64,000 nt of DNA from Neodontobutis hainanensis (GCA_024349245.1 JALDNG010000006.1:6321501-6385500), one strand, 5' to 3'; counted from the first letter of the stretch, positions 24,931-43,500 are shown. Notes: generated from the letters alone by a model not told the origin. Numbers and translations: made by a program.

Positions 24931-27100
24931 CACATATACACTCTTGAAATACATATTATAAATATCCTAAAATTCCAATGTGTATTTGGTTTTATTCTTC
25001 AATCTATCTTTTTTCAGCATTTCAGTCTGCATTATTGTGACATGTTGTCCCCACCATTGTCATCCTCATCACTTCTACAGAGCCGTGAGCAGAATTGACA
25101 CAGATGATGAATGAGTGGATGCATCTACTCTTTAAAGTTGAAAGTAGCCAACAGCTATAATCTAAAACTCTGGATGGATGTAGCCTTCAGCACTACCTGG
25201 TTGCTGCAAAGGCCACAGAGTTTACTTTATAAAAACCTTGAATTTCTTTTTGAAAGGCAGCAGGCTAAAAAATTTCTTCGATGCTTTATCTTTTGCATTT
25301 TTTGTCTGTCTCCAAAGCTTTGCTGTAGACTGGCTGTTATTTATTTGTCTAAATGTCTCACTCTGAGAGCTGAAATTAGGGTCCCCTAAATGTGAAGGCT
25401 ACAGAATGGGCCTACTGTTAACCATCTGGTCATGCCAGCCTTGTGGGTCTGAGTCATGGCAATAATTGATGACCACAAAGAGAGAAAGACACTGAATGAC
25501 CCGCCTCATGGCCAATAACATATCAGCAGCCCATTGTGATTGCAGTGGTGTGCAGGCTTCTGCTGCAACGTTGCAATTTACTTGTCCTGCTCAGAAACAC
25601 CAAATTCCTCCTTCTAAAAGTGACTTTTATCAAGTTATGAACATGGCCTCATCTGATAGTTTCTTTCTTCTCCACTCTGACCTTAATTCAACCTTGTTGA
25701 TGATTGACCCTGGTTCTGTTGACAGGAAGCCAGTTGCTACTTCTTTCCTAGAAAAAACATGGATGTAAAAATCACTATTACTATTTATACACAGGATGCT
25801 CTTTCCTTGTATTAAATCAGAGGGTATTAAGGTGGATTGCATGGACACAGACACACACTTGTGTGAACACAACAGAGTAGTTATTTTAGTGTCTCAGCCA
25901 GATTTGTTCATCTCCCACTTTAAGCAACAGAGGCAACAGTGTTAAAATCTTATGTAACTGACAAGAAAAAGAAATGACAATACTTTCCTGAGGAATAAAT
26001 TAAGAAACCAGATATAACCAGAATAATGGATTACTGTCTGTTTGGATGGAAAATTGTAAGCACTTGTTTTTCATGTTGCATGGCCCATGCCACGTCAGGT
26101 GTGCTCAATTAAAACTGAGATGAAGTTGTCCATTGAGGCTGAGGGCATGTCAAGTCACCTGGAAGAAAACATTTTTAGTAACAATAAATTAAATTAACTC
26201 CCATGTCCTGTCTTAAGTCCGAAACTTAATTTAGTCCCAGGTGTTATAAGCTAGAAGGACTTACCAAGGGAGTAGCCTATGTTTGCTTTCCATTTCCAAG
26301 TTTGGCTCGAGGAAACCTTGAGAGATTTGTTGATTTAGTGGTGCACCAAAGTGCATATTCCCTTGTGGCTAATTAAGATATTTAAAGGCTGCAGAAAACA
26401 CCGTAACCTGACACAAAGTTTAATTTCTAATCAGGCATTCAAAGGAGACACCTGTCCAGGCTTGAGCATGCGCCGAATGGGAGATCAGCCATTTATCATG
26501 ACATAGCTGCTTTTTGCATACAATTATCTAATTAGTATGTTTCAAGGTATCAACTCATTTCCATTCAAGTATGTTTTAGCTGCATTTTAAAATGTCTGTT
26601 CATTTTTAACGGCGAGTGAATGAATAATTGTCGATACACATACATTTTAAATATTTATAGTATAAATAATAAGGAGTTAATGTTGCAAACACCAGGAATA
26701 CTGTAAGACAACTTATCATAGTGGCTGCAGTCAAAGCTGCTCACAAAAGGGAGGTATTACTCTTATCGCACAATGCTACACTTTGTAATCTGTTTCAGAT
26801 GTAAATCTTTTCCCCAAGGGATGTTCCTGCTCTGACTACTTTGCTTTGCTCACAATTATCATTTATTTTTGCTCTTTATCTTGAGAAAAAATTAAGTTAC
26901 TGTTTCCTTGTTCTTTAAAAAAAAACACACACATACACAGGCCTATATAAACCTACTCAAATTTTTATTTTTATTTAAACATATCTTTTAACAGCATGGA
27001 TAAATAAGTATTTAAAATTTATATTATGATGACAATATTCACAAACTGAGCTGTCATTGTAATTTTCTAATGAGTAGCATTTTAAAAATATATATATATG
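24931..27100. other. intergenic DNA, no gene recognised
   Basis: About 2.2 kb without recognisable genes. A stretch at about 26400-26600 contains AT-rich homeodomain-like sites (TAATTA/ATTAG type) in otherwise complex sequence and could be a conserved non-coding element; this cannot be judged without cross-species alignment. Confidence 0.35.
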
Positions 27101-28593
27101 TACAGTGCTCATAAGTTTACATAGCTGGCTGAATTTGTGGGGTTTTTTTGGGCAATTTTTTTGAGAATATGAATGATAACATAAAATCTTTTTTTTCACT
27201 CATAGTTAGTGGTTAGATAAAGCCATTTATTGTCAACCAATTGAATCTACTCTTTTAAAATTATAATGACAACAGAAACTACCCAAATGACCGTGATCAA
27301 AAGTTTACATACTCAGTTCTTAATACCGTGTAGTGCCACCTTTAACATCAATAACAGCCTGAAGTCTTTTGTGGTAGTTGTGGATGAGGCTCTTTATTTT
27401 CTCAGACGGTAAAGCTGCCCATTCTTCGTTGAAAAAGCCTCCAGTTCCTGTAAATTCTTGGGCTGTCTTGCTTGAACTACAGATTTGAAATATGTCCAGA
27501 ATGGCTCAATGATATTGAGGTCAGGAGACTGAGATGGTCAGTCCAGAACCTTCACTTTATGCTGCTGTAGCCAATGACAGGTCGACATGACCTTATGCTT
27601 TGGATTGTTGTCATGTTGAAACGTCCAAGTACGTTCCCATGCACAGCTTCCGGACTGATGAGTGCAACTTTTCCTCCAGTATTTTCTGATAACAATATGC
27701 ATTCGTCTTTTCCTGTGTCTTTGTAGCTCACACATCCCCAAAACATCAGCAATCCACCTCCATGTTTCACAGTAGGACTGGTGTATCTTTTATCATAGAT
27801 TTTGTTGACTCCTCTCCAAATGTGACGTTTATGATTGTGGCCAAAAGGGTCAATTTTGGTCTCATCACTTCAAATTACTTTGTTCCAGAAGTTTGGATGC
27901 GGGATGCTTTGTGGCATTTGCGAAATAATGGCTTTATTCTGGCGACTCAACCATGCAGCCCATTTTCTTCAAGTGCCTCCTTATTGTGCATCTTGAAACA
28001 GCCACACCACTCTTTTCAGAGATTTTTTTATTTCAGCTAAAGTTATTTGTGAGGTTTTCTTTGCATCCCACATATATTGGTCCACCTGACCTTTTAATTT
28101 TCCACTTCTTAATTAAAGTTTGAACACTGCTGATTTTCATTCTCAATTCCTTGGATATCTTTTTATATCCCTTTACTGTTTTATACAGTTCAATTACCTT
28201 TTCCCGCAGATCCTTTGTCATTTTTTTTTGCTTTTCCCATGACTCAGAAAAACAGAAACATCAGTGCAGCACTGGATGCAAGGGTCTGTCAGGACCAGAA
28301 ACTCACTGACCTTTTATACACACACACTGATTACAATCAAACAGATCACAGGTGAGGATGGTTACCTTTAGTAGCCATTCAAACCTTTTGTGTCACTTGT
28401 GTGCATGTTATAAACTTTTGATCAGGGTCATTTGGGTAGTTGTCATTAAGATTTAAAAAGAGTGTTTGACAATAAATGGCTCACCCAACGATGAGTGAAA
28501 AAAGGTTTTTGTGTTATCATTCATACTCTCTAAAAAAATTGCCCAAAAATCACAAATTCTGCTAGAGTATGTAAACTTATGAGCACAACTGTA
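27101..28593 (-). mobile_element. Tc1-like element with long IR/DR-type inverted repeats
   Basis: Both ends start TACAGT(TG)TGCTCATAAGTTTACATA and match in inverted orientation over about 200 bases. Each arm has an outer and an inner copy of an AAGTTTACATA-like motif (left inner copy near 27300, right inner copy near 28405), the IR/DR arrangement known from Sleeping Beauty-class Tc1 elements. Total length of about 1.49 kb is full size. The transposase between the arms is broken. Confidence 0.85.
27538..28221 (-). pseudogene. broken Tc1-like transposase
   Basis: The N-terminal part starts at 28221 (MTKDLREKVIELYKTVKGYK) with a helix-turn-helix and a second DNA-binding segment (TLIKKWKIKRSGG). 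A later fragment at 27552-27770 contains the MKHGGGLLMFWGC block of the catalytic region. Stop codons and frameshifts separate the fragments, so no full-length protein can be made. Confidence 0.85.
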
Positions 28594-30014
28594 GGTAAAA
28601 AATATTTATTATAATAATAATAATGTTTTACAGGAGAAATGCATAAGGTTTTATTGGCACTCTAGAGATGTCCACCAAGGTTAAAACCATGTGCATGTGT
28701 TTCCTAAAGTAGAATCACTTATTCAATACCCAACTAATGTTTTTAATCATACTACTCAGACTAAAAGTCACTGATAGACTATAGACGGTTTTGAGGTGTG
28801 GAGGTGTTGCAGTGATGTGACCTCCTGACTAACCAACAAGAATGAAAAATGTGTCTGTTTACAGAGAAGCTGTCTACTGTGAAAGGCTCCAGGAGAGAGT
28901 GTCAGGTCTACTGATGAATTCTCTCTTATGTCGAGATTAGTGGACGCTAGCTTTTGCTACAGGATACAAAACCTGCTGAAGAGCTGGAAGAGACCACATG
29001 CTTAATAGTAAGGAATTTGCAATCTTGCCAATGTTTGTCTCCCGTCTGCCTTGTGAACCTGCTGAGATTTATATGAGGAATTAAAATTAGAAAAAGAAAA
29101 AGCTATTTTTAATATCCCATATGTTGTTTTTGGAGTAACTGGTTATTATAACATAATATAAATACAATTAACAAACTTACAAATCAAGCAACAGAATAGA
29201 CTAACTTGTCTTAACCCTATTATAAAAACTATTTTGGAGTAAATTGTAAAAGATTTAGACCGTCATCACAAGGGCAAATAACATTTATTTATTTATTTAT
29301 TTATAGCGTCGGCAAAAGGTCGCTGATTACCATTCAATTATCTTCAGCCGGCTGTATATTCAGCCTGTGTTGTCTGTTACCTAAGTGATTGGAAAGATCA
29401 AAGTAAAAGAGAGGTTTGGAGTAGCAGCCACATTTCCCATATTAGCAATGCACTGTTTTTATCATTTCAATTGGATCAGCTAATATGCATGGCAGTCTTT
29501 GGTCCTGCTGTTCATTTGGATTGTTCTTTTTGTCCAAAGGACCTTCAAGCTTTTTTTTTGTTTACTCTGCAACCTTGATAAAGTATAACCACAGTAGCAA
29601 GCATGGTTTTGAATTTGATTCAATAAAAAATATTAAATTAAATGCAAATTCAGAACATTATTTCCTCCTTTGTATTTTCTGAGAAATTATATATTAAGTA
29701 AATGGGACTCATCATGATTAACCATTCATGTGATTCAGAACAGTGATTCACTCTGATGGCTGCTTTCTTCTTAAAAAAAAAAATCTTATAAATACTAGAA
29801 ATGTATTTAAATAACTGTGGGGACTTAAGTAGACTTTCCTAGAGCTTACTTGAAAACACTAGATATGTTATTTCTTTCAGCAATTATTCAATTGAAATAC
29901 CATATGCAGTATTTCTCTCAGAGAGTGCTTGGGCTGAATGGATGCTGCCACTGCATAATGGTACTCAGACATTTGTTTCCTAGGCAACGTGGGGAGGGCA
30001 TGTGGAGAGTGAGG
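28594..30014. other. intergenic DNA upstream of ankrd63
   Basis: About 1.4 kb with no gene. An (ATTT)n tract lies at about 29283-29304 and short A- or T-runs occur elsewhere. The last part is the ankrd63 upstream region. Confidence 0.4.
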
Positions 30015-30020
30015 TATAAA
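30015..30020 (+). promoter_or_regulatory. TATA box of ankrd63
   Basis: TATAAA followed by GGCGC, 141 bases before the ankrd63 start codon, in a local G/C-richer stretch. It predicts a transcription start near 30045 and a 5' UTR of about 115 bases. This is inferred from spacing; no transcript evidence is available. Confidence 0.6.
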
Positions 30021-30160
30021 GGCGCTGGCAGCTTCTTTCTGAGGCTTACTCTGAGGTAAACGCACTCGCTGTCAACACTGACAGACCAGGACAACTCACT
30101 ACACACTTCTCCCTAACTGTTACTTCCTCTCGGAACAGCTCCACCAGTGGCTGTCTGAGA

Positions 30161-31762
30161 ATGATGAGACCGAAAGATTTACGCCAGGGCTCTGGCACTA
30201 AGACCTTCCTGGATGCCATGCACGGAGGCAAAGTTCACCTTGCACGCTTCATTCTGGACGCTCTAGATGGACGCATTATTAACTCGAAGACGGAGAACAG
30301 TCGCACCCCGCTGATGTACGCTGCCTGTCTGCAAGATCCTGGTACCAGGACCAAGTTTACCCAGCTGCTCCTGGAGAAGGGAGCTGATGTCAACTGCCAG
30401 GACGAGGACGGCCGCACTGCCCTGAGTCTTGCTTGTGAGCTGGGTCACTTGGATGTGGTCAAGCTACTGGTGCAGTTCAACGCTGACCCTGATATCTCTG
30501 ATTCTTGGGGAAACAGTGCCCTGATGTATGCTGCCTTCTCTGGACACAGTCAAGTTTTGGAGTTCCTGGTGCGAGCTTTCAAGAGACTGGGATTAAGACT
30601 GGATAGAACTAATAATGCTGGCCACTCCGCTATAGAGGTAGCCAACTTTTTTGGACACAACCAGTGTGTCCAGGTTTTAAATTTCCCCTGCAGGAGAAGT
30701 ATTGTTGCAGACGATCAGCTAAGTGGGACTGGTAACATTGGGGACGGAGAGGTACGGCTCCCAAACAGGTTGCCGAGGCATGTCTTGGAGCGATTCTCCA
30801 AACATTTTAATAGCACAGGCGAACAGCTCCCCGCTCTGGTTCAGAGGCAGTTAAAGACAGGCGAAAGTAATGGGCTGTGGAACCGCTTCAGATGTCCCAG
30901 GAGCCAGTCTCAAGATGACAACCCCTCCCACAGCTGGGCTCTGCCACCTCAGATAGATAAAAGCCAGAATGAAGAGGATTACGGTGTCCTCTTTGCTGCC
31001 AAACAACTCCAAAACTGCCAGCTTAGAGAGGTAAGGGCAGCTAAAACACTAAACTCTCTGCCAGAGTCCAGCCAGAAAGATGTCAACCATGACAGCGGAC
31101 TCCAAAAACAGATCCCAGAGAGTTATTCTGCCTGGGGAAAAGCCAAGTCATTTAACATGGACATTGTGAGCGGCAGAAAACAGTCCTATCAAGGTGATGT
31201 GCGTGACATGAGCCTGTCAGTGAGCAAATTAAAGAGAGCCTCACTACAGGATGAAAGATGTCTGATGGACAAAATGGAGAGCCTAGGGCACACCAGGACC
31301 CTTACAAAAGATTCTGACAAAACTGTGCCTAAACCTCTTTTAACCAGCAAGAGTCCGGCTGTGAGAGCACTTGAGGAGAGATCAGAAATGGAGGAGGCTA
31401 ATGACACAGAGTCATCAGGCAATAGAGAGCAGCAAAAAAGAGGCAGCCTCGGTCTGACTGGCAGGCACAACAAGCTGCTGTTTGCCAGAGGGGAGATTGA
31501 GTCAGCAAAGATCCCCAGCCGTACACCAGGGTTCATGGGTCTAGGAACCAGACTACTGCGGAGATTCACAGCTCCAGAGTTCATGAGGATGGTCATCGAC
31601 TGCTCCTCCAGCTCGTCTCAAAGCAGGGGGCGCATATCCCGCTCTGAAACCTTCCCGTTCTCACACACACACCAGCAGGTCAACAGCCAGCCGAGTGTGG
31701 ACAGCATCAGCGCAGTCAAGTGCGAGTTTGAAAGCTGCTCTTCTCAGTCCCCCCTCGATTAG
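30161..31762 (+). CDS. ankrd63: ankyrin repeat domain-containing protein 63 (intronless, 533 aa)
   Basis: A single uninterrupted frame of 533 residues. The start has tandem ATGs (MMRPKDL); either may be used. Residues about 15-175 hold ankyrin repeats, with signature stretches SRTPLMYAACL, DGRTALSLACELGHLDVVKL and WGNSALMYAAFSGHSQVLEF. The block RLGLRLDRTNNAGHSAIEV closely follows the human ANKRD63 order. The rest is low complexity and polar, except for a conserved-looking basic/hydrophobic block near residues 450-475 (GFMGLGTRLLRRFTAPEF). It is longer than the human protein (about 380 residues). Ankyrin repeats mediate protein binding; the cellular role of ANKRD63 is little known. Position between PLCB2 and PAK6 matches human. 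Confidence 0.92.
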   Translation: MMRPKDLRQGSGTKTFLDAMHGGKVHLARFILDALDGRIINSKTENSRTPLMYAACLQDPGTRTKFTQLLLEKGADVNCQDEDGRTALSLACELGHLDVVKLLVQFNADPDISDSWGNSALMYAAFSGHSQVLEFLVRAFKRLGLRLDRTNNAGHSAIEVANFFGHNQCVQVLNFPCRRSIVADDQLSGTGNIGDGEVRLPNRLPRHVLERFSKHFNSTGEQLPALVQRQLKTGESNGLWNRFRCPRSQSQDDNPSHSWALPPQIDKSQNEEDYGVLFAAKQLQNCQLREVRAAKTLNSLPESSQKDVNHDSGLQKQIPESYSAWGKAKSFNMDIVSGRKQSYQGDVRDMSLSVSKLKRASLQDERCLMDKMESLGHTRTLTKDSDKTVPKPLLTSKSPAVRALEERSEMEEANDTESSGNREQQKRGSLGLTGRHNKLLFARGEIESAKIPSRTPGFMGLGTRLLRRFTAPEFMRMVIDCSSSSSQSRGRISRSETFPFSHTHQQVNSQPSVDSISAVKCEFESCSSQSPLD

Positions 31763-32137
31763 AATAAGGACAATGTCAATAAACAAACATGGCTGGTTCT
31801 AACACTTTACAGCATTTAAGAATCTGACTATTGCTTATTGATATATATTTTATAATATGTTTTGGCTTATTTTTAGTTTATTATTAGTCCTTTCATTGAT
31901 CTATAAAAAAAAAATCCAATGCTTTGTTTTATCAGTCTGTGAGCTTCTGAATTTGGCAGATAGAGAATTTGTTTTGTATAAATTTTTACATTGCTTCTTT
32001 GTTTTTGAAAAAGGTGTATTTGTATTTAGCTTAAAAATATAGTGCTGAATACCAAATAAATAATATTAACACGTGGAATTGTAAGCTTATTGCTGGTATT
32101 ATTGTTATGTGTGTATGAGAGAAAACTGAAACAAAAC

Positions 32138-32179
32138 AATAAAAAACATAATAGTGAGAGTCAGTATGCATCATTTATT
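32138..32179. promoter_or_regulatory. opposed poly(A) signals of ankrd63 (+) and pak6 (-)
   Basis: AATAAA at 32138-32143 serves the plus strand. TTTATT at 32174-32179 is AATAAA on the minus strand. Cleavage 10-25 bases beyond each would make the two 3' ends abut or overlap within this small interval. Confidence 0.5.
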
Positions 32180-33303
32180 AATTTATACAAAATTAAAATA
32201 ATGTTTAATTCTCTTTTTCATGAATGATCCACACAGAAATAGAAATACATGTATCCGTGTCAGAATACAAAGACTATGTGCAAAGTGTTTCGGAGCAGGT
32301 GGACGTCCTGCAGCATCACATGCCAGGCCTGTGTGCTTAATCCTACGCAAACAAATGCAAATACAGTCATACCCATTTCCAGGAGCAGCGCACCCATACG
32401 TCTTGTCTGTTTTTTTAAAAAGTCTGTCACAATACAAAGAGGTTTCATACCACACTCCCACACTTACATGCGCTCACAGACTCGCATATCAGTACAGAAA
32501 AGTAAAATCTCATATGATTTACTGCAGTGTATCTGACCTAATATTCATTGTTTCTATATACAGTATTTAATCAGCCACTTCATACTTTAGAATGAAACCT
32601 TATTTGAAAATTCACACCATACAAACATTTCACAATACCTTTTGAAAAAAAAAAAAAAGAATAAATATGAAAAGATACTGTACCATTGATTTTCCATTAG
32701 CCCAATAGTAGCAGCTGGACCCTTTTCTACCCATTTATTATGTTAATACAGGAGAATTGTCTTTCACATCCTGGTTTGGTACATTTTCAAGGATTTGCAT
32801 TAGGCCAGGTGCACCTCCATTTGTCCATGCAAAGGGTCGACTGTCAGTGATCATTGTCCCATGTGGGCAGAGATTATATCTCTCCTCATGTCACATTAAG
32901 CTACTGTGATTTGACACAACTATTATAATGCCCACTATAAAGGATCTTATGTTTCCTACATAGTTGTGTGTAGATGTCTTACTATTAACTGATAGGCATT
33001 GTGCTATGTTGTGTTCAATTCCACCAAATATGACTGGATAAAATTTTGATTTGAAACCGGCATGTTGCCTTTTACTTGCTCCTAAAGTGCTTTTCTCATG
33101 CCCAAAACCCGGCGCCTGTCTCCTAGTCAAAGTCCAGTCATTAGTAACTTGGGCAGCAGCTTTGACTCTCCCTTGGCTTCTCCCCAGGAGCTGATCGGTC
33201 CTTAGCTCTGAGTGCTAGAGGAGTGGGTCCTAGTGCAATTCCTCATCCAAGCTCCTGGTAAAAGTGGGTTTTGTTGGGGGGATTGTGGCAGCCAGGGGTG
33301 GGG
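32160..33303 (-). other. pak6: probable pak6 3' UTR
   Basis: About 1.1 kb between the pak6 stop codon and the minus-strand poly(A) signal near 32174. It contains no coding exon that fits either neighbour. Short antisense frames here have no family resemblance. Confidence 0.5.
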
Positions 33304-39473
<6,170 letters not shown>

Positions 39474-39661
39474 GCTCAGGTCCACACAGGCCACAGCTTG
39501 CCTGTTTCACGATGTCCCTGAAAAGAAAGGCATTCAACATTGAGGGAGAAGCAAGTGATTCATTTTTGATAAAAACAAAAATGTAGCACATTAAATACAC
39601 ATTTTATACATTAAATAAAGTTGTTATATACAATATTTAAACATGTCTGTAACATTGGTGT

Positions 39662-39697
39662 CACAGTCCATTGTCTTGCAGCAAACAATGGACTGTG
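39662..39697. repeat. perfect 13-bp inverted repeat (hairpin)
   Basis: CACAGTCCATTGT at 39662-39674 and its exact inverse ACAATGGACTGTG at 39685-39697, separated by the 10-base loop CTTGCAGCAA. It lies upstream of pak6 coding exon 1 and about 110 bases left of the foldback element. Confidence 0.85.
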
Positions 39698-39806
39698 TGT
39701 ATACAGAAGACCTTTCTTTATCCAATCAGAAACAAGAACTCAGCACATGAGTGACCAGTGAAACTAGCAACTGGTGAGCTGTAATTTGCTATAGCCATAT
39801 ACCCTG

Positions 39807-40575
39807 TAAAATCTCCAGAGTAAAATTGGACTCATATATATACTCTGTTCCAGAGTAAAATCTCAACACTATGAAAGGGTTAGACAACAGCCAATGAGAT
39901 ACAGATGTACTTTATAGTTCAGTCATTCACATACTCAGATAGTTTTTACAGTTCAATTTAAGTCTCTGTGACTGTTATTGGTTGAGTAAAGCTAATGAGT
40001 AAGTGTTGCTTGCAAATATCTTTGTTGAGGGAATACAATTATTTATAGTTTAAAAGTTTAAAGCTTTAAAGCATTTTATTTGTTGTATAATATTAGAGTA
40101 ATTCTTGGTTTTCATTGTTGTTTTTGTTAAACCACTCTTGTTTTAACTTGTCTCTGTCAGTCATGGTCTGACCATGACTCAGAGGAACAGCAGCAACCTT
40201 CATCTTTATTCAGATTGGTTAAAAAAATAAAATAAATGTTACTCTGATCTGGTAAATGTGAGGCACAAAGTCACTGAAAACTACAACTCTAAACAGTCTT
40301 ATTGTCTCATCAGATCTTTGCTTTTAACACTTGCTCATTATTTTTTTCTATCCATCCACAGAGACTCAGACTGAAGTGTTAATCTCCTGCAGGTCATGAC
40401 AGCATTTCAGAGTAGACACTGTCTGAGTCTCCAGTAAGAATGACTGAACTATAAAGTACATCTCTATCTCATTGCTTTGACTGTAACTCATAGTCTCACT
40501 CATTTTTGTTTAAGGGTGTTGAAATTTTACTCTGGAACAGAGTATGTATGAATCAGTTTTACTCTGGACATTTTA
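39807..40575. mobile_element. foldback / MITE-like element with long inverted arms
   Basis: The left arm (about 39807-39925) and the right arm (about 40437-40575) are imperfect inverted copies. Both contain TCCAGAGTAAAA, ACTCTGTTCCAGAGTAAAAT and GATGTACTTTATAGTTCAGT in mirrored order. The roughly 0.5 kb centre has no coding frame and includes a small palindrome AGTCATGGT-CTG-ACCATGACT near 40160. The arm sequence itself repeats CCAGAGTAAAAT. Target duplication and superfamily are not clear. Confidence 0.7.
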
Positions 40576-43500
40576 ATGTGCGGATGTTTGTGAACTAATG
40601 TTTTTTTTTAATGTTTCTACTTGTTTCAGGTAAATGAGCTGCTATTTTTTTTTTCATTGTTTTGGTTTCTTAAATATATACTGACCAATGACATTTCCTA
40701 GGCTGAAAGGAAGTTACATTATGGTAGTTTGATTGTTTCAACCAATGTACAGGTCAACAGGTCAATGGCTGACCTCTTTTGTTTGTGTTCTTTGTCCAGG
40801 TGTACATTTAACCTGAAAGCACAGAATATCTCAGAAGCTGGCATTTAAACTTATTGTATCCAACTCTGACTATTTGATTGTCTCGGGCTTGGTGCCTCTA
40901 AAACGGCTCCAAGGAGAGTGGATAGATTTGCAAGCACGTGTGTAATGAAGGATATCTGGTCAATTGGGGCTTATTCGTTCTCAGTGCCCTTTTACTGATG
41001 AGCATGCAGCCTGTCTGGCCAGCGCACACCGCACACAGGCTTTGAGTGCATTAGCTGAAATATTCCCATGCACGCAGTCTGTACACATGTTTATACAAAC
41101 ATAAACCCTCTGCAATGCTATCCTTCATATCCCTTTTCTAATTAGTAGATTGTGTGCCTTAATTGCATAGAGGGTAACCACTTAATCTTTGGATGGATGG
41201 TCTTGCATTTGGCAAGACTGGCTGCAGTCAGCTATATGTTCAGCTTTATTTCCTATTCAGTGCAGAGAAATAATTGACTACATTGCATCTCATTTCCTGG
41301 GCTGCACAGCTGTACTATGAGATAACCACTCATGTTTGATTTCTATCTTTAGAATTAACACTGTTTCATGGCACACTCAGTATATCCCAGCTACTTATCA
41401 CAACACAAATGTGTGCTGAGTATTTAAAGTGTAAAATAATGTGGCAGACGCCTACAAGATCCCCTGAAAGATCCAGACACTATACTGAAGATACAGATAA
41501 CCATCATGCACTGTGAAATGGTAGGAGTGGAGGAAACGAGTTTTGCAGTGGTCCACTGCTCAGCAGGCCATCACGCTCAGCAGCCTCTCCTCTCTGCACC
41601 TCCGCCCTCAGACCAGCACGGCTCTAATCGACACCTCAACGCCTCTCATAAGCTGCACCGGTGACTAACCATGTCACTGTAGGCCCTGCCGCAACACACC
41701 GGAGGGTAAAAGGGGGTCAGGCCCATGTGGTCACATCAGTAGAGGCATGCTTTATTATAAAAGGAAGCCAGGGTTAGGAGAAGAAGAGATAACCCTGCAT
41801 GAAAACATGTCACCCCCTCCAAGGATAATTCAATCACAAGGCTAATATGCTAAGTGTTGCATAAGCGTATCACTCTGTGCTCTCCCTATGTACACAAAAT
41901 GGTGCTGAGAAGGGCTTAAATTCTCTCTGACAGGGACATTATTGTGTGAAGGTGGGGAAGGGGAGGTGCATAAGTGGGGTCAATATTACAGCCATTTCTG
42001 TTTGTTTTAAGTGGAATGGACTCAGTTCTTGGAGACACAGACATACTTTTGAAAGACCAACATCTTTTCACTCGCTGTGCTTACGCAGCAATTCGGTGTG
42101 CAGATGTTGTCAATGCCTGGACAAATATTTACACACAGACCTCATGTATCCTTTACAAGCAGATCAATCAATATTTACTCATGAGTGAAATCAGCTTGCT
42201 ACGGTTCTCAACTGCCAGCAATAATGGGGTGATACCAACACAAATAGGACAGCTGCTTTGCGCACTACTTTATCAAGCCTCATCAGTTCAAAGCAGTCGA
42301 GAACACAACAGTATTCATTATTCATTCCACCACTGTGCCTCTCTGAAGACTCCAGAAATTTTAAACTGACGACTCTGATATTGGCGCCATGTTAAACACA
42401 CAGGCAGACTTTGTTGGTTCATTTCCCCGGACGACAGGAATTGAAAAGTTGACGCAATTATCGATTAACAAGCTTTAATCACATGCGTCTGGCTTTAATA
42501 TTGACCTCACTAACTGTGCTAAGCTTATGACTGTCTTGATAATAATATGCTATTGATTTCTAAGGGAGAGATTCTATAATATTTATGCAGAGAGCTGGAC
42601 TTGCAGGGTGCATAATCATGTTTTCTGGTCACATGAAAAATGAAAAAACTGCAGTGATTTGACCCTATGCCTCAGTGGCTTGTCTTGAATCTGTCAAAGT
42701 GCTGAGGCAAAAAACCCAAGCTAGCAGCTGTCAAAAACATCAGCAGCCAAAAAAGAATGAGGTCACTCTGAAATTCTGCTATATGGGGTGTTTTCCATCT
42801 TCGAAAGCACATGTAGAAGGGAAACTAAAATGACTTCAAACACAAAGTGGATATTTCGGGGGCATAAAACAAGTGGCCTCAGGGTACATCATTATCATGG
42901 GTCCTTAGTAAAGCCTCCTTATTGCCTCCTTTTTTATATAGTTTATGCCTTTCTTTCATGCATTTTTATATTTGTAGGCCTGGCACTTTTTTACCTATTA
43001 ATATCAAATTCACAGCTGGCATAACAGTCATATATTATGTCTTCACTTAAATTAGGTTTAAAATGGACATCTCCAGAATATCAGAATGTCCAATACAGCC
43101 ACATTGCCTTCACTATGGAATCTCAGCTTACAGCAATACACCCACACTCTCTGCCGACAAATGATGGGTTCAAATCAAAGGCTTACCCCCAACTGGATGG
43201 AGCAACTTCACCTGGCAGAGCAGCCGTGCCTCTCATGCCATGCATAAAGCCAACCGGGCGATCCATATGTTTTCCACAGACAACACATAGAGAAGCTGAG
43301 CGGAGGGCCTCGTTACGTTCCTTCCTCTCATGTTCAAATCACCCCGAGCAGGACTTGTGGACGAGTGGGTGGGGATAGAGATAAGAGAGATATTGGATTT
43401 GCTCAATGCTGCTGCTCTGAGCTGGGTTAAATTATTTTTTTCCCTATTTGCCCTAATTTCTGCTCTATCTTTTCTGTTGGCATGCATGTAGAAACGTAGC

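Noticed and set aside
31189..31596. 135-residue antisense frame opposite ankrd63
   Set aside because: Shadow of the real gene on the other strand; no motif and no splice support.
39474..39494. Upstream in-frame start of pak6 (MACVDLS before MFRKKKKK)
   Set aside because: All PAK4-6 proteins I know start at MFRKKKKK or close to it.
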